DNA of 37,952 nt, from positions 1-37,952 of the forward strand of contig DLNM01000064.1 of assembly GCA_002479485.1 (NCBI GenBank), written 5' to 3'. Below the pieces are notes generated by a model, which was not told the DNA's origin, searched no databases, and saw only the letters and a program-made list of their open reading frames with translations. Source of the stretch: Firmicutes bacterium UBA7510 (GTDB lineage: Bacteria; Bacillota; Clostridia; Tissierellales; Sedimentibacteraceae). The stretch's first letter is position 1; every line of letters starts with the position of its first letter. Positions 32,355-37,952 of this stretch are shown here, one piece after another. The position numbers and the translations under genes were made by a program.

Positions 32355-32369
32355 ATAAAATGGAATTGA
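32256..32369 (+). CDS. Possible 37-codon leader ORF overlapping the meaB start
   Basis: A GTG at 32256 is preceded by GGAGGTGAT (32244-32252) at good spacing. The frame stays open through the composite palindromic element and stops at 32367-32369, ten bases inside meaB. The peptide (MKKTLHSMKCISHLYSIMPL and 17 further residues) resembles no protein I know and may be a by-product of the repeat. If translated, it would couple to meaB and melt the upstream hairpins. Confidence 0.35.
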   Translation: MKKTLHSMKCISHLYSIMPLQCLDYVETKHNGRIKWN

Positions 32370-33295
32370 TTGAAAAAATGCTTGCTGGAGATAAGCGTTC
32401 ATGTGCTAGAGTTATCTCTTTAGTAGAAAATGATGAGCAAGAAGCAAGAAACATACTTAAAGCGATACATAAATATACTGGCAAGGCTCATATTATTGGA
32501 ATAACTGGACCCCCGGGAGCAGGTAAAAGTACATTAACAGATAAGTTAGCTAAGCAACTTTTAGCTGAAGGGAATAGGGTTGGTATAATTGCCATAGATC
32601 CTACAAGCCCATATTCAGGAGGCTCAATACTTGGAGATAGAATTCGTATGCAAGATTTAGCCCTTGATCCTAATGTATTTATTAGAAGTATGGGTACTAG
32701 AGGTTATCTTGGCGGATTATCAAAGTCTACAAAGGATGCAGTAAAGGTTTTAGATGCATATGGAGTTGACTATATATTCATAGAAACAGTTGGAGTTGGT
32801 CAATCTGAGGTTGATATAATTAAAACTGCAGATACTATACTTATGGTTATGGTTCCAGGACTTGGTGATGATATACAGTCGATAAAGGCTGGAGTAATGG
32901 AGATAGGTGATATATTTGTAGTTAACAAAAGTGACTTGTTTGGATCACAACGTACGGCAACTGAAATTAATATGATGCTTGATTTAAATCAAAACATGGA
33001 AAGACGTCCACCAGTAATTATGGTAACTGCCAACAAAAATGAGGGAGTTACAGAACTTATAGACGAAATTAAAAAGCACACTGATTACTTAATAGAAACC
33101 GGTAAACTAAGACAAAGAAGACATAACAATATAAAAATTGAAGTTGTTGAAATGATAGAATCCGAGCTTAGAAGAATAGTAATCAAGCATACTGATAGCG
33201 AAAATAAACTAGACGGAAAAGTCGATCAAATATTAGATAAAGAAAAAGATATTTATGATGTTATGGATGAATTCCTAAGCGTCATCCAAAATTAA
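32360..33295 (+). CDS. meaB: MeaB G-protein chaperone of methylmalonyl-CoA mutase
   Basis: A 311-residue P-loop GTPase of the MeaB/ArgK family. Walker A GPPGAGKS (50-57), the AIDPTSPYSGGSILGDRIRM segment, FIETVGVGQSEVDI and the base-specificity motif NKSD are present. It protects and reloads the adenosylcobalamin of methylmalonyl-CoA mutase. GGGAGG lies 6 nt before the ATG and inside the repeat element. It is adjacent to both mutase chains and the epimerase. Confidence 0.95.
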   Translation: MELIEKMLAGDKRSCARVISLVENDEQEARNILKAIHKYTGKAHIIGITGPPGAGKSTLTDKLAKQLLAEGNRVGIIAIDPTSPYSGGSILGDRIRMQDLALDPNVFIRSMGTRGYLGGLSKSTKDAVKVLDAYGVDYIFIETVGVGQSEVDIIKTADTILMVMVPGLGDDIQSIKAGVMEIGDIFVVNKSDLFGSQRTATEINMMLDLNQNMERRPPVIMVTANKNEGVTELIDEIKKHTDYLIETGKLRQRRHNNIKIEVVEMIESELRRIVIKHTDSENKLDGKVDQILDKEKDIYDVMDEFLSVIQN

Positions 33296-33310
33296 TAGGA
33301 GGATAATTAT

Positions 33311-33718
33311 ATGAATTTAACAAGAATAGACCATGTAGGTATAGCTGTAAAAAACTTAGAGGAAGCATTAAACTTCTATGAAGGAGTTTTAGGATTAAAA
33401 GCTACAGGAACAGAAGTAGTAGAGGAGCAAAAAGTTAAGGTTGCTTTTTTACCATGTGGAGACAGTGAATTAGAACTATTAGAATCAACAGAGCCAGACG
33501 GACCAATTGCAAAATTCATTGAGAAAAACAATGGTAATGGTGGAATTCAACACGTAGCATTAAGAGTAGATAACATTGAAGAAGCCATAGCTGAAATGAA
33601 GGCTAAAGGAATGAAAATGATAGACGAAACTCCAAGATACGGAGCGGGTGGAGCTAAAATAGCTTTCTGTCATCCAAAATCATCAATGGGCGTATTATTA
33701 GAGCTTTGTGAAAGATAA
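33311..33718 (+). CDS. mce: Methylmalonyl-CoA epimerase
   Basis: A 135-residue vicinal-oxygen-chelate protein that interconverts (2R)- and (2S)-methylmalonyl-CoA. Likely metal ligands are H8 (RIDHVGIAV), H81 (GIQHVALRV) and E131 (GVLLELCER). It begins 15 nt after meaB with TAGGAGGA, so the two form one translational group. Together with the mutase it links succinyl-CoA to propionate metabolism; no decarboxylase or carboxyltransferase is in this window. Confidence 0.93.
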   Translation: MNLTRIDHVGIAVKNLEEALNFYEGVLGLKATGTEVVEEQKVKVAFLPCGDSELELLESTEPDGPIAKFIEKNNGNGGIQHVALRVDNIEEAIAEMKAKGMKMIDETPRYGAGGAKIAFCHPKSSMGVLLELCER

Positions 33719-33733
33719 TAATGGATAAATATG

Positions 33734-33768
33734 TAGCCGTAGGCAAATCAGCTTACGGCTATTATTAT
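33734..33768 (+). terminator. Hairpin after the epimerase gene
   Basis: TAGCCGTA (about 33734-33741) pairs with TACGGCTA (about 33754-33761), with additional inner G-C pairs. The tail TTATTAT is weak. Confidence 0.5.
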
Positions 33769-33796
33769 GCCTAAATATCCCATAAAAGGACATAAA

Positions 33797-33825
33797 TTTA
33801 CAAAACTTCCTATTTACAATAATAT
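33797..33825 (+). promoter_or_regulatory. Possible promoter of the secreted Cys-module gene
   Basis: TTTACA (33797-33802) and TAATAT (33820-33825) are separated by 17 nt. The match is moderate in a very AT-rich tract. Confidence 0.35.
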
Positions 33826-33879
33826 CTTAAAACTATAACATTTAAGCAAGTAATAAAAAATAAAATTAGGAGGAAAAAA

Positions 33880-34428
33880 ATGAAGAAGGTTCTATGTTTA
33901 GTTTTAATTTTACTGTTTGCTATTTCTATTACAGTTTATGCTACACCGGTTAAACCCGATGTCCCTCTTACTTGTTCTTGTGGCGGTACTAATGTTTACA
34001 TGGGAACAATAGTAGGTGGTTGGAGTGCTCCTATAAGCCAAAGAAACTGTTTACATGGGCATGGTGGTTATGACTTTAAATGCAGTAGGAATGTAACAGA
34101 CTATTATGAATGTAATCTTTGTAGTAGAAATTTACAATCATCATACAAGGAAGTTGAGTGGATATGCGGAAGTGAAATATTGCCTATGTCAGCAGTAGTT
34201 ACATTAAATGTAGGCAGAGCTGAACTATGTGATAATTGTGGTACAACTATGAGTCCTTATAAAACAAGCTATGGACCATGGGAAGGACCTATTGAAACAA
34301 GACAAACTCCAAACGGCACTTTATACAAATACCAAAGAACAGTGAATTCTTTCTATCGTTGTCCTAATTGCATTACACCTGAAACTACAACTTATATTGA
34401 ATATAAATGGTCGGATATGAATATGTAA
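33880..34428 (+). CDS. Secreted protein with a duplicated cysteine module
   Basis: A 182-residue protein with a classical signal peptide (MKKVLCLVLILLFAISITVYA, quoted as 20-residue core; cleavage after VYA). The mature part has two similar halves. Each starts with a CxC/CxxC pair, continues GxW..PI..R and a Gly-containing loop, then Y.(C/R).R.V...Y.C..C and ends Y.E..W. CSCGG and YYECNLC are in half 1; CDNCG and FYRCPNC in half 2. Each half could bind a metal through four cysteines or form disulfides. I do not recognise the family. GGAGG precedes the ATG; it has its own terminator and is probably monocistronic. Confidence 0.75.
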   Translation: MKKVLCLVLILLFAISITVYATPVKPDVPLTCSCGGTNVYMGTIVGGWSAPISQRNCLHGHGGYDFKCSRNVTDYYECNLCSRNLQSSYKEVEWICGSEILPMSAVVTLNVGRAELCDNCGTTMSPYKTSYGPWEGPIETRQTPNGTLYKYQRTVNSFYRCPNCITPETTTYIEYKWSDMNM

Positions 34429-34430
34429 AA

Positions 34431-34476
34431 ATAAATAAAAGCTGTTGTATAAAATGCAACAGCTTTTATTTATTTC
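34431..34476. terminator. Bidirectional terminator
   Basis: A perfect 17-bp stem (34431-34447, 34457-34473; core AAAAGCTGTTG/CAACAGCTTTT) between two convergent genes, U-rich on both strands. Confidence 0.9.
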
Positions 34477-34479
34477 ATA

Positions 34480-35583
34480 TTATTTTTTTATTTTCTCTGA
34501 TAGTACCTTTTGAAGCATCTCTGGTATTTGAATATGCTGTGGACAGTGAGTCATACATTTACCACATTCTACGCATTTTCCTGCTGATTTATAGTCAATA
34601 AAGGTACCAGAAATCCAGTTGGAGCTATTGTGCATTGCTTTAGTGTTCCAAGCTTTGAATATATCTGGTATTTCCACACCAAATGGACATGGCATACAGT
34701 ATCTACATCCTGTACATTTTACCTTTTGTAGCGTTTTTATGTTTTCTTCAACCTTAAGTATTGCCTTGTGCTCATCCTCTGATAAAGGCTTAATATCTTC
34801 AAATACCTTTATGTTTTCTTCAAGCTGTTGCATGTTACTCATGCCGGAAAGTATAGTAACGATACCTTCCTTTTCTGCAAGCCATCTAAATGCATAGCTT
34901 ACATTTGAGCCACCAATCTCTCTAAAAGGAGCTGCGATATTATCAGGTATATCAGATAATAATCCGCCTTTTAAAGGCTCCATTATTACTATAGGTATAT
35001 TACGTTTAGATAATTCCAAGTAGCCCTTTTCGCCAGGATTATCCTCTAAATCAAGATAATTAAATTGTATTTGAGCAATATCCCAATCATATTGTTTTAA
35101 AACTTCTAGTAAGAAATCATAGTCATCGTGAATTGAGAAACCTAAGTATTTAATTTTACCTACTTTTTTCTTTTGTATAGCCCAACTTATTGCATCATAT
35201 TTCATCATATTTTCAAACACCTCTCTATCAAGAGCGTGCATTAGGTAAAAATCAATATAATCTGTTTGAAGTCTATTTAGGGTTGTATTAAAGGTATTAT
35301 CTAAATATTCCTTAGAATCAGCTTGCCAAAATGGAAGCTTATCAGCTAGGAAAAAATCTTCTCTTTTTAATTGCTTAAGAGCGACTCCAAGTGCTATTTC
35401 ACTTCCACCGTCGTTATATACAAACGCAGTATCAAAATAGTTTATACCATTATTAAAAGCATATTTAACCATATTGTTAACTTGTTCTTGATCTATTTCT
35501 CCGTTTTTTTGCGGTAATCTCATAGCCCCAAAGCCAAGTTTTGAAAGGCTCAAATTTAACTTATCTAGCTTAGACATTTTCAT
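34480..35583 (-). CDS. Aldo/keto reductase with C-terminal ferredoxin-like domain
   Basis: A 367-residue oxidoreductase. The N-terminal barrel shows LGFGAMRLP, the active-site region GINYFDTAFVYNDGGSE (Asp and Tyr) and DKLPFWQ with the Lys. Residues about 278-360 carry cysteine clusters CTGCRYCMPCPFGV and CVECGKCMTHCPQH, suggesting iron-sulfur binding. This AKR-ferredoxin architecture is common in anaerobes; the substrate is unknown. The minus-strand GAGGG is 9 nt before ATG 35583; a TTG at 35589 is a possible alternative start. Confidence 0.88.
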   Translation of the reverse strand: MKMSKLDKLNLSLSKLGFGAMRLPQKNGEIDQEQVNNMVKYAFNNGINYFDTAFVYNDGGSEIALGVALKQLKREDFFLADKLPFWQADSKEYLDNTFNTTLNRLQTDYIDFYLMHALDREVFENMMKYDAISWAIQKKKVGKIKYLGFSIHDDYDFLLEVLKQYDWDIAQIQFNYLDLEDNPGEKGYLELSKRNIPIVIMEPLKGGLLSDIPDNIAAPFREIGGSNVSYAFRWLAEKEGIVTILSGMSNMQQLEENIKVFEDIKPLSEDEHKAILKVEENIKTLQKVKCTGCRYCMPCPFGVEIPDIFKAWNTKAMHNSSNWISGTFIDYKSAGKCVECGKCMTHCPQHIQIPEMLQKVLSEKIKK

Positions 35584-35621
35584 TTTCAAATACCCTCATC
35601 TTTCTTTGTTTATTATATAAC

Positions 35622-35650
35622 AGTATATAATTTTTTACTTGAATTTACAA
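35622..35650 (-). promoter_or_regulatory. Promoter of the aldo/keto reductase gene
   Basis: On the minus strand TTGTAA (35645-35650) and TATACT (35622-35627) are separated by 17 nt, about 40 nt before the start. Confidence 0.5.
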
Positions 35651-35724
35651 GTTTTATATTGAGTTGGATGTATAATTGTGGTACTATTATTTAGTATTAA
35701 ATGAAAACGATAAACTATATAAAA

Positions 35725-35745
35725 TGTCTCAAACTTCATGAGACA
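35725..35745. repeat. Palindrome just before a membrane-protein gene
   Basis: TGTCTCA (35725-35731) and TGAGACA (35739-35745) form a 7-bp stem with a 7-nt loop, followed directly by TAGGAGGG. It is a member of the GTCTC/GAGAC family. Confidence 0.7.
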
Positions 35746-35758
35746 TAGGAGGGATATT

Positions 35759-36403
35759 TTGAAAAAATTTGACTTATTATGGCCATTAGGTGTTATTGCA
35801 ATAGTTTTTTGTATAACAAGAGAAAGCTTTGTAGTATTTGCTGGCAATCATCTTTACATATCAGGGTTTGTAAAATTTGGATTACTTGCTCCAATGGGAG
35901 AATTGCTTGTTATTAGGATGACAAAGGGAGATTGGAAGCTCTCATCAGGATTTATATTTAGAGTTATAATATGGGGCATTCTTGGAATGGGTATAGCTTT
36001 AGCTTTCAAATTGTTTGAATATGGAGTTATTGCAGTGCTTGATAAGGGACTAATATTTGGACAAGGAAACAAGATTTTAACTGCTTTTTATATAAGTGCA
36101 ATTATGAACTTAACCTTTGGACCTATTATGATGGGAACGCATAAGATTACAGATAAATTTATTGATTTAAAATATGAAAACAAAGGTAAAAAGGTATCAA
36201 TTAATGATGCGGTTAAAGCAGTTGATTGGCATGGATTTATAACATTTGTAGTGTTTAAAACAGTTCCGTTTTTCTGGATACCGGCACACACGATAGTATT
36301 TTTACTACCAGGAGAGTATAGACTTGTAGTTGCAGCATTACTATCAATAGCTTTAGGTATATTATTAACTTTAGCTAACAAAAAACCTAAAACAGCTAAA
36401 TAA
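35759..36403 (+). CDS. Conserved multi-pass membrane protein, function unknown
   Basis: A 214-residue protein with about five hydrophobic segments (residues about 4-22, 62-84, 105-125, 157-180, 184-203). The C-terminal stretch FFWIPAHTIVFLLPGEYRLVVAALLSIALGI is partly shared in style with Mpv17-like proteins, but I would not assign it. The TTG at 35759 is chosen because AGGAGGG (35747-35753) lies 5 nt upstream; an ATG at 35738 lies within the palindrome. No terminator follows before the TetR promoter. Confidence 0.65.
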   Translation: MKKFDLLWPLGVIAIVFCITRESFVVFAGNHLYISGFVKFGLLAPMGELLVIRMTKGDWKLSSGFIFRVIIWGILGMGIALAFKLFEYGVIAVLDKGLIFGQGNKILTAFYISAIMNLTFGPIMMGTHKITDKFIDLKYENKGKKVSINDAVKAVDWHGFITFVVFKTVPFFWIPAHTIVFLLPGEYRLVVAALLSIALGILLTLANKKPKTAK

Positions 36404-36429
36404 ATGTAAAGTAAACAAAGAAATTTTAT

Positions 36430-36470
36430 TTGACAAAACATATTTATAGTATTATAATGAACATTGTTCA
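36430..36470 (+). promoter_or_regulatory. Consensus promoter and TetR operator
   Basis: TTGACA (36430-36435), 17 nt, TATAAT (36453-36458) is a perfect consensus. The palindrome TGAACATTGTTCA (36458-36470) begins at the last base of the -10 and covers the start site. The same palindrome, inverted at its centre base, recurs at 37109-37121. Confidence 0.85.
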
Positions 36471-36488
36471 AGTTGAGGAGATTATGCT

Positions 36489-37049
36489 ATGAATAAAATG
36501 GTAACATCTAGGGATGAATTATTGAAGTATGCTAAAGAGATAGTTGTTGAAAATGGTATAGATAAATTAAATATCAGATATTTGGCTCAAAAATCTGGAA
36601 TCGCAACCGGTTCAGTATATAATTATTTTCCTTCAAAAGCTGATTTGATTTTTTCATTAGTAGAGGATTTTTGGAAAACTATTTTTAAGCCTGAAGAATT
36701 TAATTTGCACGATAATACTTCATTTGTAAATTTTATTGAAGAACTATATAATTCTTTCTCTAAGCATTTAAACAAATTCAGAGATGTTTATACAGGTCAG
36801 CTGACTCTTATGAAAAGTTCTGACAAATATATAGGAAAACAAATTGAACAACAGTATTTAAATTTAGTTCATGGCTGTATACGAGATGCAATAGATATTG
36901 ATACAAGTATTAAAGACAATGTATGGACTGAAAAATTCACAAAGGATGAATTTTCAAAATTTGTTTTTGATAATATGTTTTTTATGTTAATTAACGGGAA
37001 AACAAATTGTGAATATTTAAAGGAAGTAATTAATAAAATATTATACTAG
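36489..37049 (+). CDS. TetR-family regulator
   Basis: A 186-residue protein. The N-terminal TetR helix-turn-helix reads LNIRYLAQKSGIATGSVYNYFPSKADLI (about residues 24-51). The C-terminal ligand domain is not recognisable. AGGAG at 36476-36480 lies 8 nt before ATG 36489. A consensus promoter overlapped by a 13-bp palindrome suggests strong but autorepressed expression. The second copy of that palindrome before the next gene suggests a two-target local regulon. Confidence 0.9.
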   Translation: MNKMVTSRDELLKYAKEIVVENGIDKLNIRYLAQKSGIATGSVYNYFPSKADLIFSLVEDFWKTIFKPEEFNLHDNTSFVNFIEELYNSFSKHLNKFRDVYTGQLTLMKSSDKYIGKQIEQQYLNLVHGCIRDAIDIDTSIKDNVWTEKFTKDEFSKFVFDNMFFMLINGKTNCEYLKEVINKILY

Positions 37050-37071
37050 CAATTTCAAATTATTATAATAG

Positions 37072-37098
37072 CCGCTATTTTATGTAGCGGATATTTTA
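37072..37098 (+). terminator. Hairpin after the TetR gene
   Basis: CCGCTA (37072-37077) pairs with TAGCGG (37085-37090), loop TTTTATG, followed by ATATTTTATAA. Confidence 0.6.
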
Positions 37099-37108
37099 TA
37101 AATCAAAA

Positions 37109-37121
37109 TGAACAATGTTCA
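37109..37121. promoter_or_regulatory. Second copy of the TetR operator
   Basis: TGAACAATGTTCA is the reverse complement of the 36458-36470 site. It lies 43 nt upstream of the membrane-protein start. No strong -35/-10 pair is clear; CATAAT at 37120-37125 is a possible -10 overlapping the site. Confidence 0.8.
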
Positions 37122-37135
37122 TAATGAATAAGAAA

Positions 37136-37158
37136 GCCGTGAAGCGGCGTAATGGAGG
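37136..37158. repeat. GCCG palindrome joined to a ribosome-binding site
   Basis: GCCG-TGAAG-CGGC (37136-37148) is followed by GTAATGGAGG. The block 37134-37158 matches the minus-strand block upstream of the FtsX-type permease at 22 of 25 positions. Confidence 0.7.
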
Positions 37159-37163
37159 TATTT

Positions 37164-37826
37164 ATGCAAGCTATTATGGAAACATTATTTGATATTGTGT
37201 ACCTATTTACTGTTACGGCAGTAGGTATAACAATGATAAAAAAATCTAAAAGAAATAAACAATATCTTTTGTTTGGAATCATGGCAGTTGTTTTAGGATG
37301 TGGTGATGCATTTCACTTAGTTCCAAGGGCATATGCTTTATGTACAACAGGACTTGAAAATCATGTCGTTGCTCTAGGAGTAGGAAAATTTATTACATCA
37401 ATCACAATGACAATTTTTTACGTAATTCTTTATCATATTTTTCTTATGAGATACAATGTTAAGAATTATAAATCAATTACTGTAAGCGTATATTTATTGG
37501 CGGCTATAAGAATAATATTATGCTTATTCCCACAAAATGAATGGTTAAGTGCTAGTGCTCCATTATCATGGGCTATATATAGAAATATACCATTTGCATT
37601 GCTTGGAATCATAATAATAGTTATATTCTTCATTCAAGCTAGAGAGCATAATGACAAGTCATTTAAATTTATGTGGTTAGCAATTACTTTAAGCTTTGCC
37701 TTTTATGTACCAGTAGTATTGTGGGCTGATGTTTATCCAATTGTAGGAGTACTTATGATACCAAAAACAGTAGCATATGTATGGGTTGTATGGATGGGAT
37801 ATTCAGAAATGAGAAAAGCAAACTAA
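37164..37826 (+). CDS. Multi-pass (about seven TM) membrane protein, function unknown
   Basis: A 220-residue, strongly hydrophobic protein with about seven membrane segments. Conserved-looking polar positions inside segments include GCGDAFHLVPR (about residues 46-56) and PLSWAIYRN (about 137-145); the C-terminal segment reads LMIPKTVAYVWVVWMGYSEM. I do not recognise the family. GGAGG at 37154-37158 supports ATG 37164; an ATG at 37152 overlaps the Shine-Dalgarno sequence. The shared palindrome suggests control by the adjacent TetR protein, so it may respond to or move the TetR ligand. Confidence 0.7.
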   Translation: MQAIMETLFDIVYLFTVTAVGITMIKKSKRNKQYLLFGIMAVVLGCGDAFHLVPRAYALCTTGLENHVVALGVGKFITSITMTIFYVILYHIFLMRYNVKNYKSITVSVYLLAAIRIILCLFPQNEWLSASAPLSWAIYRNIPFALLGIIIIVIFFIQAREHNDKSFKFMWLAITLSFAFYVPVVLWADVYPIVGVLMIPKTVAYVWVVWMGYSEMRKAN

Positions 37827-37926
37827 GAATTTATCGTAGTTTTTATAATTGATGTGTTAGTGAGTGAAAACTTAGTAGAGAGTTGTTTCTTCAATTACTT
37901 TACTGTGAATTTAAGGTGAGCAATCA

Positions 37927-37952
37927 ATATAAAAAAAGTTTCTGTCTCCGCA
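37927..37952. repeat. Truncated second copy of the 4090-type element
   Basis: Positions 37927-37950 match 4098-4121 at 21 of 24 positions (ATATAAAAAA, GTTTCTG and TCCG blocks). The window ends here, so the rest of the copy cannot be seen. The remaining 3' flank (37827-37926) shows no gene. Confidence 0.5.

Overview
The window is A+T-rich DNA (visibly around 70% A+T) from a spore-forming Gram-positive anaerobe, most likely class Clostridia. The evidence is the gene order yabP-yabQ-divIC-type / spoIIE / tilS-hpt-ftsH, purine-rich GGAGG ribosome-binding sites, frequent TTG starts, many U-tailed intrinsic terminators, and a B12-dependent acyl-CoA mutase split into two polypeptides. I could not place it to genus. 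No rRNA, tRNA, CRISPR array, transposase, phage or plasmid gene was seen.

Layout. 1-5.9 kb: two consecutive zinc-ribbon proteins (one membrane-anchored), a convergent MocR/PdxR-type regulator, an unusual structured intergenic region (4090-4260), an RluA-family pseudouridine synthase and a YczE-like membrane protein. 6-13.9 kb: the sporulation/cell-division/housekeeping block yabP, yabQ, divIC-like, spoIIE, tilS, hpt, ftsH. The yabP and spoIIE promoters resemble sigma-E and Spo0A-dependent promoters. 14-18 kb: FlK-like thioesterase, cheV, and an MFS exporter followed by its probable ArsR-type regulator. 18-22.8 kb: a long leader (25-bp dyad, six-codon leader ORF, two terminators, one long hairpin) preceding a Tet-type ribosomal-protection GTPase and an Lsa/CplR-like ABC-F protein, then a DJ-1/PfpI protein with serine at the nucleophile position. 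23-25.1 kb: pseudouridine catabolism (kinase with N-terminal HTH, then psuG). 25.1-29.7 kb: an FtsX-type permease and its ATPase, divergent from a MarR regulator. 30-33.7 kb: methylmalonyl-CoA mutase large and small chains, meaB and methylmalonyl-CoA epimerase, which interconvert succinyl-CoA and (2S)-methylmalonyl-CoA. 33.9-37.9 kb: a secreted protein with a duplicated cysteine module, an aldo/keto reductase with a C-terminal ferredoxin domain, a membrane protein, and a TetR regulator with a multi-TM membrane protein that carry the same 13-bp operator.

The most notable feature not explained by genes is a family of short palindromes lying just upstream of, and sometimes running into, Shine-Dalgarno sequences of unrelated genes (spoIIE, tilS, thioesterase, ArsR regulator, ftsX-type permease, meaB, two membrane proteins). 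Several copies are clearly related in sequence, including across strands. A second dispersed element is the 109-bp inverted repeat at 4090-4198; its left arm reappears at the right edge of the window. Gene starts were adjusted wherever a Shine-Dalgarno sequence overlaps the longest possible start.
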